From NCBI RefSeq assembly GCF_030718205.1, contig NZ_JAUZQF010000002.1:1-64000 (forward strand): a stretch of 64,000 nt of DNA, given 5' to 3'. The translations under genes and the position numbers were made by a program. Shown one piece after another: positions 25,783 through 34,692 of the stretch. The stretch is from Nonomuraea turcica. GTDB lineage: Bacteria > Actinomycetota > Actinomycetes > Streptosporangiales > Streptosporangiaceae. Under the pieces are notes generated by a model, which was given only the letters and a program-made list of their open reading frames with translations, had not been told where the DNA came from and ran no database searches. Position 1 is the first letter of the stretch; each line of letters opens with the position of its first letter.

Positions 25783-26403
25783 TCAATCAAAGACCGGTCT
25801 GCGGGTACGGGTGCGCTTCAACTCGAAGAAGTCATCGAACTCCGTGACCGCCAGCACGCCGTCCCACAACCTCCCGGCATTTTCGCCCCTGATGATCTTG
25901 GTGATGACCGGCCCGAAGAAGGCGTTGGCCCCCACGCGGATGATCGGCGTGCCGACCTCCTGCCCGACGAGCGTGATGCCTTCGTCGTGCGAGGCGCGGA
26001 TGGTCTCGTCCCACTCTTCGGACTCCATCGCGTCGGCGAGGTTCTTGTCGAGGCCGACGGCGTCGAGCGCGGCCTCGTTGACCTCGCGCAGGCGTTCGGG
26101 CTGCTTGCTCATCCCCTGGTTGTGCAGGCGGGTGCCGAGCTCGGTGTAGAGCTGCCCGACGTACTCCTCGCCGTGCTTGGCCGCGGCCGCGGCCACCACC
26201 CTGATCGATCCCATGGCCTTGGCAGCCCGGGCCTTGTAGTCCTCCGGAACGTCTTTGTCCTCGTTGAGGAAGTGCAGTGACATGAATCGGAAGCGGGGCT
26301 CGATGGGGCGGACCTGCTCGACCTCGAGCAACCACCGCGAGGTGACCCAGGCGAACGGACACGCGGGGTCGAACCAGAGGTCCACGGGAATCTTCTCAGC
26401 CAT
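25783..26403 (-). CDS. DsbA-family protein of the mycothiol-dependent Rv2466c type, single-Cys variant
   Basis: 206 residues of thioredoxin-like DsbA fold with helical insert. The start KIPVDLWFDPACPFAWVTSRW and the end ITKIIRGENAGRLWDGV match the Rv2466c family, which in M. tuberculosis is a mycothiol-dependent reductase with a CPWC site. Here the site is CPFA (Cys15, Ala18), so only one Cys remains; a monothiol mechanism with mycothiol is possible. cis-Pro is present in GTPIIRV. Divergent from pepN. Confidence 0.85.
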   Translation of the reverse strand: MAEKIPVDLWFDPACPFAWVTSRWLLEVEQVRPIEPRFRFMSLHFLNEDKDVPEDYKARAAKAMGSIRVVAAAAAKHGEEYVGQLYTELGTRLHNQGMSKQPERLREVNEAALDAVGLDKNLADAMESEEWDETIRASHDEGITLVGQEVGTPIIRVGANAFFGPVITKIIRGENAGRLWDGVLAVTEFDDFFELKRTRTRRPVFD

Positions 26404-26493
26404 GTCTGGCCATAACCTGAAGGGGTTCGGGTCCTATTCCCACCGTGACAGGATGACGGACAACCCCGACGAAGTGGTGAAAAGGAGCGCAAC

Positions 26494-29058
26494 TTGGCAG
26501 GCAACCTGACCCGGGACGAGGCACGCGAGCGCGCCCGGCTGCTGAAGGTCGAGTCGTACGAGGTCGCACTCGACCTGACGGAAGGGGAGGAGCGCTTCGA
26601 GAGCGTCACGACGGTCCGCTTCGGCAGCGCCACCGCGGGCGCGTCCACCTTCATCGACCTGCACGGCGCGCAGGTGCGCAAGGTGACGCTGAACGGCCGG
26701 GACCTCGACGTGACCGCATACGACGCGGAGAAGGGCCGCTTCCCGCTCCCCTCACTGGCCGAGTCCAACGAGCTGCGGATCGACGCCGACTGCGCCTACA
26801 TGCGCACCGGCGAAGGCCTGCACCGCTTCGTCGACCCCGTCGACCAGCGCGTCTACCTGCACAGCCAGTTCGAGACGGCCGACGCCCACCGCATGTACGC
26901 GTGCTTCGACCAGCCCGACCTCAAGGCCACGTTCCAGCTGACCGTGCTGGCCCCGGCCGACTGGGAGGTGATCTCGAACGCCGCCGCCGTCGACGTGGAG
27001 GACCTGCCGGAGCAGGCCGGCAAGCACGGGACGGTGCACGCCGCCAAGCGGTGGGAGTTCGCGGTCACGCCGGTCATGTCCACCTACATCACGGCGCTGG
27101 TGGCCGGGCCCTACCACAAGGTCACCTCGGAGCACGACGGCATTCCGCTCGGCCTCTACTGCCGGGCCTCGCTGGCCGAGCACCTCGACGCCGGCAACCT
27201 CTTCGAGATCACCCGGCAGGGCTTCGACTTCTTCCACCGGGTGTTCGGCGTGCGTTACCCGTTTGGCAAGTACGACCAGCTCTTCGTGCCCGAGTTCAAC
27301 GCCGGCGCCATGGAGAACGCGGGCTGCGTGACGTTCCTGGAGGACTACGTCTTCCGCTCCCGGGTCACCGACGCGGTGGTCGAGCGGCGCGCCGAGACGA
27401 TCCTGCACGAGATGGCGCACATGTGGTTCGGCGACCTCGTCACCATGCGCTGGTGGGACGACCTGTGGCTGAACGAGTCGTTCGCCACGTACATGTCCGT
27501 GCTCGCCCAGGCCGAGGCCACCCGGTGGGGCAAGGGCGCGTGGACGACGTTCGCGAACGTGGAGAAGGCCTGGGCCTACCGCCAGGACCAGCTGCCGTCC
27601 ACACATCCGATCGCCGCGGACATCCCGGACATGCAGGCGGTCGAGGTCAACTTCGACGGCATCACGTACGCCAAGGGCGCCTCGGTGCTCAAGCAGCTGG
27701 TCGCGTACGTGGGGCTGGACAACTTCCTGGCCGGCGTGCGCGACTACTTCGCCGAGCACGCCTGGGGCAACACCGAGCTGAAGGACCTGCTCGACGCCCT
27801 GGAGCGCACCTCGGGGCGGGACCTGCCCGCCTGGTCGAAGGAGTGGCTGGAGACCTCCTGGGTCAACACGCTGCGGCCCTCGTTCGAGGTGTCCGGCGGC
27901 CGGTTCACCCGGTTCGAGGTGCTGCAGGAGGCGCCGGCCGACTACCCGACGCTGCGCTCGCACCGCATCGCGATCGGCCTTTACTCCCTGGTGGACGGCA
28001 AGCTGACGCGGACCAGGCGGGTCGAGCTCGACGTGGTCGGCGCGCGGACGAACGTGGCTCAGCTGGTCGGCGAGGAGCAGCCCGACCTGGTGCTGCTCAA
28101 CGATGACGACCTGACCTACGCCAAGGTCCGGCTCGACGACGACTCGCTGCGGACGCTGGTGGACGGCGGCATCGTGACGTTCACCGAGTCGCTGCCGCGG
28201 GCGTTGTGCTGGTCGGCGGCCTGGGACATGACCCGCGACGGCGAGATGTCCACGCGCGACTACGTCAAGCTGGTGGTCTCGGGCGCGGGCACGGTCACGG
28301 ACATCACCGTGCTGCAGACAATCCTGCGGCAGGCGCGCATGGCCGCCCAGCAGTACGCGGACCCGGCGTGGCGGCCGGAGGGCCTGGCGCTGCTGGCCGG
28401 TGAGCTGCGCTCGCTGATCGGCACGGCGGAGCCGGGCTCGGACCGCCAGCTGGCGTTCCTGCAGGCGTTCGCGCCGGTGGCCACGTCGGCGGAGGACCTG
28501 GACCTGCTGCAGAGCATCCTGGACGGCACGGAGGTGCCCGAGGGGCTGAGCGTGGACGCCGACCTGCGCTGGACACTGCTGCACGCGCTGGTGACCGGCG
28601 GCCGGCGGGGCGAGCCCGACATCGAGGCCGAGCTGGAGCGGGACCCTACGGCGACGGGTGAGCGCTCGGCCGCGCAGTGCAGGGCCGCGATCCCGACGGC
28701 CGAGGCCAAGAACGCGGCGTGGGAGCGGATCGTGGGCGGCAAGCTGGCCAACGCCATCGCCAGGACCACGATCGGCGGGTTCCAGGACCCGCACCACCCC
28801 GAGTTGCTCGAGCCGTTCCGTGCGAAATACTTCGCCGAGGTCGGGCGGATCTACAAGGAGTGGACGTTCGACCAGGCGTCGTCGTTCGCGGTGGGGTGCT
28901 TCCCCTCGCTGCTCATCGAGCAGGCGACCGTGCAGGCCGCAGAGGACTACCTGGCCGACGAGCAGCCGCCGCAGGCGTTGCGCAGGATGATCCTGGAGGG
29001 CGCCGACGGCGTCCGCCGCGCGCTGCGCAACCGCGAGAAGGACGCCACGTCCGCCTGA
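26494..29058 (+). CDS. pepN: Aminopeptidase N (M1 family)
   Basis: Zinc metallopeptidase that removes N-terminal amino acids from peptides; 854 residues, cytoplasmic. The exopeptidase motif GAMEN is at residues 271-275 and the zinc motif HEMAH at 305-309 followed by NE 18 residues later. The C-terminal ERAP1-like helical domain follows. TTG at 26494 is the start, with AAAGGAG six bases upstream. A strong terminator follows. Confidence 0.97.
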   Translation: MAGNLTRDEARERARLLKVESYEVALDLTEGEERFESVTTVRFGSATAGASTFIDLHGAQVRKVTLNGRDLDVTAYDAEKGRFPLPSLAESNELRIDADCAYMRTGEGLHRFVDPVDQRVYLHSQFETADAHRMYACFDQPDLKATFQLTVLAPADWEVISNAAAVDVEDLPEQAGKHGTVHAAKRWEFAVTPVMSTYITALVAGPYHKVTSEHDGIPLGLYCRASLAEHLDAGNLFEITRQGFDFFHRVFGVRYPFGKYDQLFVPEFNAGAMENAGCVTFLEDYVFRSRVTDAVVERRAETILHEMAHMWFGDLVTMRWWDDLWLNESFATYMSVLAQAEATRWGKGAWTTFANVEKAWAYRQDQLPSTHPIAADIPDMQAVEVNFDGITYAKGASVLKQLVAYVGLDNFLAGVRDYFAEHAWGNTELKDLLDALERTSGRDLPAWSKEWLETSWVNTLRPSFEVSGGRFTRFEVLQEAPADYPTLRSHRIAIGLYSLVDGKLTRTRRVELDVVGARTNVAQLVGEEQPDLVLLNDDDLTYAKVRLDDDSLRTLVDGGIVTFTESLPRALCWSAAWDMTRDGEMSTRDYVKLVVSGAGTVTDITVLQTILRQARMAAQQYADPAWRPEGLALLAGELRSLIGTAEPGSDRQLAFLQAFAPVATSAEDLDLLQSILDGTEVPEGLSVDADLRWTLLHALVTGGRRGEPDIEAELERDPTATGERSAAQCRAAIPTAEAKNAAWERIVGGKLANAIARTTIGGFQDPHHPELLEPFRAKYFAEVGRIYKEWTFDQASSFAVGCFPSLLIEQATVQAAEDYLADEQPPQALRRMILEGADGVRRALRNREKDATSA

Positions 29059-29068
29059 TCCTCAGCTG

Positions 29069-29100
29069 AAGGCCCCCGCCATGCCTGGCGGGGGCCTTTT
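29069..29100 (+). terminator. pepN terminator
   Basis: Thirteen-base stem AAGGCCCCCGCCA/TGGCGGGGGCCTT with a four-base loop and a TTTT tail, ten bases after the pepN stop. It isolates pepN from the GH31 cluster. Confidence 0.92.
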
Positions 29101-29124
29101 GCGTTTCCGTGATGTTTCCGGCTC

Positions 29125-29152
29125 TTGACAGGGCGCGCCCGGACGACAATAT
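29125..29152 (+). promoter_or_regulatory. Promoter of the alpha-glucan cluster
   Basis: TTGACA (29125-29130), 16 bases, then CAATAT (29147-29152). The -35 box is perfect. Transcription would start near 29159, about 35 bases before the ROK gene, which has no strong Shine-Dalgarno. The CTTTA/TAAAG palindrome lies directly downstream of this start. Confidence 0.6.
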
Positions 29153-29163
29153 TTCGGTACTAA

Positions 29164-29177
29164 CTTTACTTCTAAAG
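29164..29177. promoter_or_regulatory. Candidate ROK-repressor operator
   Basis: Palindrome CTTTA-CTTC-TAAAG, within the wider imperfect repeat ACTTT...AAAGT, sits just after the predicted transcription start. AT-rich palindromes with TTTA/TAAA cores are typical of ROK (XylR-like) sugar repressors. A bound repressor here would block the whole cluster. Confidence 0.5.
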
Positions 29178-29193
29178 AAAGTCCCGAATCTTC

Positions 29194-30438
29194 ATGGCAG
29201 CCACTGACCGCGGCGATCTCACCAGGACGGCGATCCTGGCCCTGCTGGGCACCGGCGGGCCGCTGAGCCGGACCGAGATAGCCCGCGAGCTGGACCTCAG
29301 CCCCGCCACCGTCACGCAGCTCACCCGCGAGCTCATGGGGCACGGGATGCTCGAGGAGCTCGACCTCAAGCCGTCGCGTGGCGGGCGGCCCGCCGTGCGG
29401 CTCGGGCTGGTGGGCGGGGCCGGGCGGGCGCTGGGCGTCAAGGTGACGGCCGATCATCTGGTGCTGGTGGACGTTCGCCTGGACGGCGAGGTGCTGGGGT
29501 CGTGGGAGCGGCCGTTCGACCCGTCCGGGCCCGATGCGCTGGACGAGCTGGCGGCGGCCGTGGAGTCGGCGGTGCCGGGCGACGGTCCACCGCTCCTGGG
29601 GGTCGGCGTCGGGGTGCCGGGCAGCGTGGAGGACCAGGCGGCCGGCACGGTGAACGCGCCGACGCTGGGGTGGCAGGCGATGCCGGTCGGCGAGCGCCTG
29701 CGGCGGCGGCTGCGGCTCCCGGTGCTGGTGGAGAACGACGTGAACGCGCTGGCGGTGGCCGAGCGGCTGTATGGGCGGGGGCGTACGCACCGGGACTTCC
29801 TCGTGGTGACGATCGGCCGCGGCGTGGGCGCGGCGATCGTCACCGACGGCAGGGTGTACCGGGGGGCGCGGGGCGGCGCGGGCGAGTTCGGCCACCTGCC
29901 GGTGGACCCGGAGGGACCGGTGTGCGGCTGCGGCGCCCGCGGCTGCCTGGAGGCGTTCGTGGGATCGGCGGGCCTGCTCGCGGCGGCCCGCGCCAAATCC
30001 GGCGATCGCGCGGACGCACCCGCCGCGCCCGACGGGAGGGACGGGCGCGGCGGGCATGATCCGCTCGGGGCGGTGGCGGCGCTGGGGCGGGCCGCCGCGG
30101 GCGGCGACCCGGTGGCTCGTGCCGTGTTCGAGGAGGCCGGCGCGATCCTGGGGCGGGCCACCGCCGGGCTGATCAACGTCGTGGATCCGGAGGTCGTGGT
30201 CGTGCTCGGCGAGGGCACGGCGGACTGGCCGCTCTGGCGGGACGGCTTCGAGCAGGCCCTCAGGGCGCAGCTCTACCCGGGGCGGCGCGACATCTCCGTC
30301 GAGGTGGAGAGCTGGGACGACACGAGCTGGGCGCAGGGGGCGGCGGCGCTGGTGCTGGCGACCCCGTTCGACGCGGCGGGCGCGGCGGGAGAGCAGGGCC
30401 GCCTGGTGCGTGCCCGGCTGATCGGAGCCACCCCATGA
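29194..30438 (+). CDS. ROK-family transcriptional repressor
   Basis: 414 residues. N-terminal winged helix-turn-helix (PLSRTEIARELDLSPATVTQLTRELMGHGML) followed by an ROK sugar-kinase-like domain: LGVGVGVPGSV, VENDVNALAVAE, GRGVGAAIV, GAGEFGH, and the zinc motif CGCGARGCLEAF. ROK regulators release DNA when a sugar binds the kinase-like domain. First gene of the GH31 cluster, so it most likely senses the imported sugar or glucose. An Asp/Gly-rich linker (about 278-292) is unusual but harmless. Confidence 0.95.
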   Translation: MAATDRGDLTRTAILALLGTGGPLSRTEIARELDLSPATVTQLTRELMGHGMLEELDLKPSRGGRPAVRLGLVGGAGRALGVKVTADHLVLVDVRLDGEVLGSWERPFDPSGPDALDELAAAVESAVPGDGPPLLGVGVGVPGSVEDQAAGTVNAPTLGWQAMPVGERLRRRLRLPVLVENDVNALAVAERLYGRGRTHRDFLVVTIGRGVGAAIVTDGRVYRGARGGAGEFGHLPVDPEGPVCGCGARGCLEAFVGSAGLLAAARAKSGDRADAPAAPDGRDGRGGHDPLGAVAALGRAAAGGDPVARAVFEEAGAILGRATAGLINVVDPEVVVVLGEGTADWPLWRDGFEQALRAQLYPGRRDISVEVESWDDTSWAQGAAALVLATPFDAAGAAGEQGRLVRARLIGATP

Positions 30439-30475
30439 GCGCCCCATCCGCCCGCACGAGCGAGGAGACGACCTC

Positions 30476-31405
30476 ATGACCCTCACCGCGGCCCCGCCGA
30501 AAGCGCGGGCCACGCACGAGCGGGCCAAACCGCGCAAGGGCTGGCGGTACGCCGGGACAGTCGCGGTGTTCCTGCTGCCGAGCCTCGTCCCCCTGACGCT
30601 CTACACGATCATCCCCATGCTCGGCTCGCTCTGGACGAGCCTGCACGAATGGGACCTCATCACCGAGATGCGCTGGGTCGGCCTGGGCAACTACATCGAG
30701 CTGATCGGCGATCCGGAGACCCGGGCGGCCTTCCTGCACACGCTGTACTTCATCGCCGGCTATCTGCCGCTCGTCTATGTGGGCGGCCTGGGCCTGGCGG
30801 TGCTGCTCAACCGGGCGATGGCCGGGCGGAGCCTCCTGCGCGGGGTGTACTTCCTGCCGGTGATCACCAGCTGGGTCGTCGTGGCGCTGATGTGGAAGTG
30901 GCTGCTCAACCCGGCCAGCGGCATCGTCAACTGGGCCCTCGGCCTGTTCGGGGTCAGCGGCCCCGGCTGGTGGACCGACCCTGACTGGGCGATGCCGTCG
31001 ATCATCCTCGCCTCGGCCTGGAAGGACCTGGGCTTCGTGATGATCATCCTGCTGGCCGGGCTGCAGGCGATCCCCCGCGAGTACCAGGAGGCCGCCATGG
31101 TCGACGGCGCCACGGCGTGGCGCAGGTTCCGGCACATCACGCTCCCGTTGTTGTCCCCCTCGACGTTCTTCGTGGTCGTGATCTCGCTGATCAACGGCTT
31201 CCAGGTCTTCGACCAGGTCAAGATCATGACGGGGGGCGGGCCCGGCGGGGCGACGCAGGTGGTCGTGTCGCAGATCTACGACCTCACCTTCAGGTACGGC
31301 CGGGCCGGCGCGGCCTCGGCGCTGTCCTGGTTGCTGTTCGCGGTGGTGCTGATCGTGACGATCGTGCAGGTCCGGGTGCAGAAGCGGTGGGTGACGTATG
31401 GGTAG
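30476..31405 (+). CDS. Sugar ABC transporter permease (MalF-type)
   Basis: 309 residues with six predicted membrane helices (VAVFLLPSLVPLTLYTIIPM first). The EAA loop that docks on the ATPase reads EYQEAAMVDGATAWRRFRHITLP. Member of the carbohydrate uptake transporter-1 family. Starts 37 bases after the ROK gene and overlaps the next permease by eight bases. Confidence 0.96.
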   Translation: MTLTAAPPKARATHERAKPRKGWRYAGTVAVFLLPSLVPLTLYTIIPMLGSLWTSLHEWDLITEMRWVGLGNYIELIGDPETRAAFLHTLYFIAGYLPLVYVGGLGLAVLLNRAMAGRSLLRGVYFLPVITSWVVVALMWKWLLNPASGIVNWALGLFGVSGPGWWTDPDWAMPSIILASAWKDLGFVMIILLAGLQAIPREYQEAAMVDGATAWRRFRHITLPLLSPSTFFVVVISLINGFQVFDQVKIMTGGGPGGATQVVVSQIYDLTFRYGRAGAASALSWLLFAVVLIVTIVQVRVQKRWVTYG

Positions 31406-32204
31406 GATCCTCCGCTACCTGCTGGTCGGGCTGGGCGCGCTGGTGATGTTGTTCCCGTTCGCGTGGGCGGTGATCACCTCCATCACGCCGGGCGACGCCG
31501 TGCTGGCCGTACCGCCTGACTTCACGCCCGAGGGCGCGAGCCTGGACGCGTACGGCAAGCTGCTCGAGACGCTGCCGTTCTGGCGGATCGTGGCCAACAG
31601 CGCCTGGATCGGCGCGGCCTCGACCCTGCTGCAGCTCATCACCAGCGCGATGGCCGCCTACGCGTTCGCCCGGCTGCCGTTCCCCGGCCGGGGCGCGTTG
31701 TTCGCGGTATACCTGGCGACGTTGATGATGCCGCTGCCGGTGCTGGTCGTGCCGCTGTTCATCGAGATGCGCACGTTCGGTCTCGTCGACACGTACTTCG
31801 CGTTGCTCGCGCCGACGATCGCCTCGGCGTTCGGGGTGTTCCTGCTGCGGCAGGCGATCAACCAGGTGCCGCGGGAGTTCGACGAGGCGGCGGTGTTGGA
31901 CGGCGCCGGCCATTTCCGGATCTTCCTGTACGTGGTGCTGCCGCTGATCCGGCCGGCGCTGGCCACGTTCGCCATCTTCGGCTTCATGGCCAGCTGGAAC
32001 AGCTATCTCTGGCCGCTGATCATCATCAAGTCGCCCGAGTTCATGACGCTCCCGCTGGGCCTGGCCACGTTGCACGGCCAGTTCACCACGCAGTGGGACG
32101 TGGTCATGGCGGGGTCGGTGATCAGCGTCGTACCGATCCTCATCCTCTATGTCTTCGCGCAGAAGCACGTCATCGCCAGCGTCGCGCAGAGCGGGCTCAA
32201 GTAA
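31398..32204 (+). CDS. Sugar ABC transporter permease (MalG-type)
   Basis: 268 residues with six predicted membrane helices and the EAA motif EFDEAAVLDGAGHFRIFLYVVLPL. It pairs with the MalF-type permease that overlaps it. No nucleotide-binding subunit follows; a shared MsiK-type ATPase elsewhere in the genome probably drives the complex, as in Streptomyces sugar transporters. Confidence 0.96.
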   Translation: MGRILRYLLVGLGALVMLFPFAWAVITSITPGDAVLAVPPDFTPEGASLDAYGKLLETLPFWRIVANSAWIGAASTLLQLITSAMAAYAFARLPFPGRGALFAVYLATLMMPLPVLVVPLFIEMRTFGLVDTYFALLAPTIASAFGVFLLRQAINQVPREFDEAAVLDGAGHFRIFLYVVLPLIRPALATFAIFGFMASWNSYLWPLIIIKSPEFMTLPLGLATLHGQFTTQWDVVMAGSVISVVPILILYVFAQKHVIASVAQSGLK

Positions 32205-32216
32205 AGGAATCCCCCC

Positions 32217-33476
32217 ATGACCAGAAAAGTCACCATCGCCACCGTGGCAGCCCTCGCATTGCTCGCCTCCGCCTGCTCCCAAGGGTCGGCCACCAGGGCG
32301 CCCTCCGGCGCCGACGGCAAGACCACCGTGCGCTACTTCACCTTCTCCGCGGCCCCCGACCATCTCAAGGACCTCGACACGATCGAGAAGGCCTTCGAGA
32401 AGGAGAACCCGAAGGTGGACGTGGTCGTCGAGACCGCGCCCTTCGAGGAGTACTTCACCAAGCTCCAGACCAGCATCGCCGGCGGCACCGCGCCGGACGC
32501 GTTCGAGCTCAACTACGAGAACTTCGTCACCTACGCCAGCGCGGGCTCCCTGCTCGACCTGGGCACGGTGGGCGGAGACGGCGACACCTTGGTCTACGCG
32601 CAGGAGTCGCTCAACGCGTTCAAGCGGGACGGCAAGCAATACGCGCTGCCCGCCTCCTTCTCCACGGTCGTGCTCTTCTACAACAAGGACCTCTTCAAGA
32701 AGGCCGGGGTGGCCGAGCCCACGGCGGACTGGACGTGGGCCGACGAGCAGGCCGCCGCGGCCAAGCTGACCGACAGGAAGAAGGGCGTGTACGGCGACTT
32801 CCAGCCGGTGCAGTTCTTCGAGTTCTACAAGACGCTCAAGCAGGCGGGCGGCGAGTTCCTGTCGGCCGACGGCAAGAAGTCCGCCTTCAACAGCCCCGAG
32901 GGCGTCAAGGCCGCCACGTGGCTGATCGGCAAGGTCGGCAAGTCGATGCCGACCGAGGCCGAGATCGGCGGCACCGCCGACTACGACACGAACCTGTTCA
33001 AGTCCGGCAAGCTCGCCATGTGGCACAACGGCATCTGGCAGTTCGCGGGCCTGAAGGACGTGCCGTTCGAGTGGGACGTGGTCGTCGAGCCCGGTGACGC
33101 CGGCAAGGCCAGCGCGGTCTTCCACAACGCCGTCGCGGTCTCGTCCGGCACCAAGGCCGGCAAGGACGCCTACGCGTGGGCCCGCTTCCTGTCGTCGTCG
33201 AACGTCGCCGCCACCACCCGCATCCAGTCGTCCTGGGAGCTGCCGCCGGTCGCCGACCAGCAGGTGCTCTCCGGTTACCTCAAGGACCCGAAGCCGGCCA
33301 ACCGGCAGGCCGTGTTCGACTCCCTCAAGTCGATCGCGCTGCCGCCGGTCATCAAGCGTCAGCAGGAGATGCAGGACGCGGTGACCAAGCAGCTGACCGA
33401 GGCCGCCGCCGGCCGCACGTCCGTGGAGGACGCGCTCAAGGCCGCGGCCGCCGACGTCGACGCCCTGCTCTCTTGA
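32217..33476 (+). CDS. Sugar ABC transporter substrate-binding lipoprotein
   Basis: 419 residues. Lipoprotein signal with lipobox LASAC, modified Cys20, then an extracellular family-1 solute-binding protein (TPDAFELNYENFVTYASAGSLLDL; FYNKDLFKKAGV; W-rich ligand region NGIWQF). It captures the sugar outside the membrane and hands it to the two permeases. Starts 12 bases after the permease gene. The ligand is inferred from context as an alpha-gluco-oligosaccharide. Confidence 0.95.
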   Translation: MTRKVTIATVAALALLASACSQGSATRAPSGADGKTTVRYFTFSAAPDHLKDLDTIEKAFEKENPKVDVVVETAPFEEYFTKLQTSIAGGTAPDAFELNYENFVTYASAGSLLDLGTVGGDGDTLVYAQESLNAFKRDGKQYALPASFSTVVLFYNKDLFKKAGVAEPTADWTWADEQAAAAKLTDRKKGVYGDFQPVQFFEFYKTLKQAGGEFLSADGKKSAFNSPEGVKAATWLIGKVGKSMPTEAEIGGTADYDTNLFKSGKLAMWHNGIWQFAGLKDVPFEWDVVVEPGDAGKASAVFHNAVAVSSGTKAGKDAYAWARFLSSSNVAATTRIQSSWELPPVADQQVLSGYLKDPKPANRQAVFDSLKSIALPPVIKRQQEMQDAVTKQLTEAAAGRTSVEDALKAAAADVDALLS

Positions 33477-33489
33477 CCTCCACCTCACC

Positions 33490-33597
33490 GTGAAGGACGA
33501 GGATTCCCGTCCCGCCATCGACGGGAGCCCCCAGCGCAGACGCCGCGAGCTGTTCAAGATGGCGAAGGATCTGGGTCCGCGCTACGCGCTTTGGTAA
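33490..33597 (+). CDS. Possible 35-residue peptide between binding protein and GH15 gene
   Basis: An open frame from GTG 33490 to TAA 33595-33597: VKDEDSRPAIDGSPQRRR then ELFKMAKDLGPRYALW. Its stop codon overlaps the ribosome binding site of the GH15 gene, so it could couple translation. No Shine-Dalgarno precedes it and I know no family. It includes a hairpin (33505-33526). Alternative reading: untranslated intercistronic RNA. Confidence 0.3.
   Translation: MKDEDSRPAIDGSPQRRRRELFKMAKDLGPRYALW
33505..33526 (+). other. Intercistronic hairpin after the binding-protein gene
   Basis: TCCCGTC/GACGGGA with an eight-base loop, 28 bases after the binding-protein stop. In CUT1 operons, hairpins here often stabilise the binding-protein mRNA or partly stop transcription, making binding protein more abundant than downstream enzymes. 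Confidence 0.5.
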
Positions 33598-33609
33598 GGA
33601 GAGAACCTG

Positions 33610-34692
33610 TTGTCCCTCGTCGCGCACAGCCTCGACGTGATCACGAGATTGCAGTCGCCCACCGGGGCCTATCCGGCCTCGCCCACCTTCTCCGCCTACC
33701 GCGGCTACTCCTGGCTGCGGGACGGGGCGTTCATCGCCGAGGGGGTGAGCAGGCACGGTGACGTGGCCGGGGCGGACGCCTTCCACGCCTGGTGCGCCCG
33801 CGTGGTCGGCGACCGGGCGGGCCAGGTGGACTCGCTGGTCTCCCGGGCCGCGCGCGGTGAGAGCGTGCTCGTCTCGGAGATGTTGCCGACCCGCTTCACG
33901 CTCGACGGGATGGACGGCGCGGACGACTGGTGGGACTTCCAGCTCGACGGGTACGGCACCTGGCTCTGGGCGCTGCGCGAGCACGCCGTACGGCACGGCA
34001 GGGCGGTGCCCGGGGTCGAGAAGGGGGTCAGGGCGGCGGCTAGGTATCTAACGGCGTTCTGGCATCTGCCCTGCTACGACTGGTGGGAGGAGCACGTGGA
34101 GCAGCGGCACGTGGCCACGCTGGGCTCGATCCATGGGGGCCTGCGGGCCGCCGTCGCGCTCGGCGTGCTGAGCTCGGCGGAGGAGGCGGCCGCGCTGGAG
34201 GCGGTCGAGGGCGTCGCCGAGCTGGTCGAGCGGGAGGGTGTCACCGGCGGGCGGCTGCGTAAGTGGCTCGGGAGCGACGCCGTGGACGGCAGCCTGCTGG
34301 CGTGCGTGGAGCCGTTCGGGCTGTATCCGGCCGGGCATCCGGTCGGGGCGGCGACGGTTGCCGAGGTCGAGCGGCAGCTGGCGAGGGACGGCGGCGTGTA
34401 CCGCTACCTCGCCGACACCTTCTACGGCGGGGGCCGGTGGGTGCTGCTTGCCGGGTTCCTCGGCTGGAACCACGCGGCGGCGGGGCGGCCTGCCGAGGCC
34501 CGCCGCTATCTGGACTGGATGGCGGCTCAGGCGACACAGGAGGGGGATCTGCCCGAGCAGGTGTCGGACCTGCTGCTGGCGCCTGGGCGGCTGCAGGAGT
34601 GGCTCGACCGGTGGGGGCCGGTGGCGACGCCGCTGCTGTGGTCGCACGGGATGTACCTGATCCTCGCGGACGAGCTGGGGGTGCGGGCATGA
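33610..34692 (+). CDS. Cytoplasmic GH15-family alpha-glucosidase-like enzyme
   Basis: 360 residues of the (alpha/alpha)6-barrel of glycoside hydrolase family 15 (glucoamylase, glucodextranase, trehalase). Motifs: GYSWLRDGAFIAEG, YDWWEEH (Glu160, probable acid) and DLPEQVSDLL (Glu316, probable base). It lacks a signal peptide, so it acts on imported sugar, likely releasing glucose. TTG at 33610 follows AAGGAGAG. It is shorter than secreted glucoamylases and lacks the N-terminal beta-sandwich. Its stop overlaps the GH31 start (ATGA). Confidence 0.85.
   Translation: MSLVAHSLDVITRLQSPTGAYPASPTFSAYRGYSWLRDGAFIAEGVSRHGDVAGADAFHAWCARVVGDRAGQVDSLVSRAARGESVLVSEMLPTRFTLDGMDGADDWWDFQLDGYGTWLWALREHAVRHGRAVPGVEKGVRAAARYLTAFWHLPCYDWWEEHVEQRHVATLGSIHGGLRAAVALGVLSSAEEAAALEAVEGVAELVEREGVTGGRLRKWLGSDAVDGSLLACVEPFGLYPAGHPVGAATVAEVERQLARDGGVYRYLADTFYGGGRWVLLAGFLGWNHAAAGRPAEARRYLDWMAAQATQEGDLPEQVSDLLLAPGRLQEWLDRWGPVATPLLWSHGMYLILADELGVRA

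Noticed and set aside
23881-26280. A 799-codon open frame on the plus strand running through the SDR, aldehyde dehydrogenase and DsbA-like genes
   Set aside because: It lies in other frames of clear genes and its composition (Arg/Ala/Gly runs) is that of a GC-rich shadow frame. No family similarity.
26752-28797. A 681-codon open frame antisense to pepN
   Set aside because: Antisense shadow of a well-conserved gene; no start signals or domain patterns.
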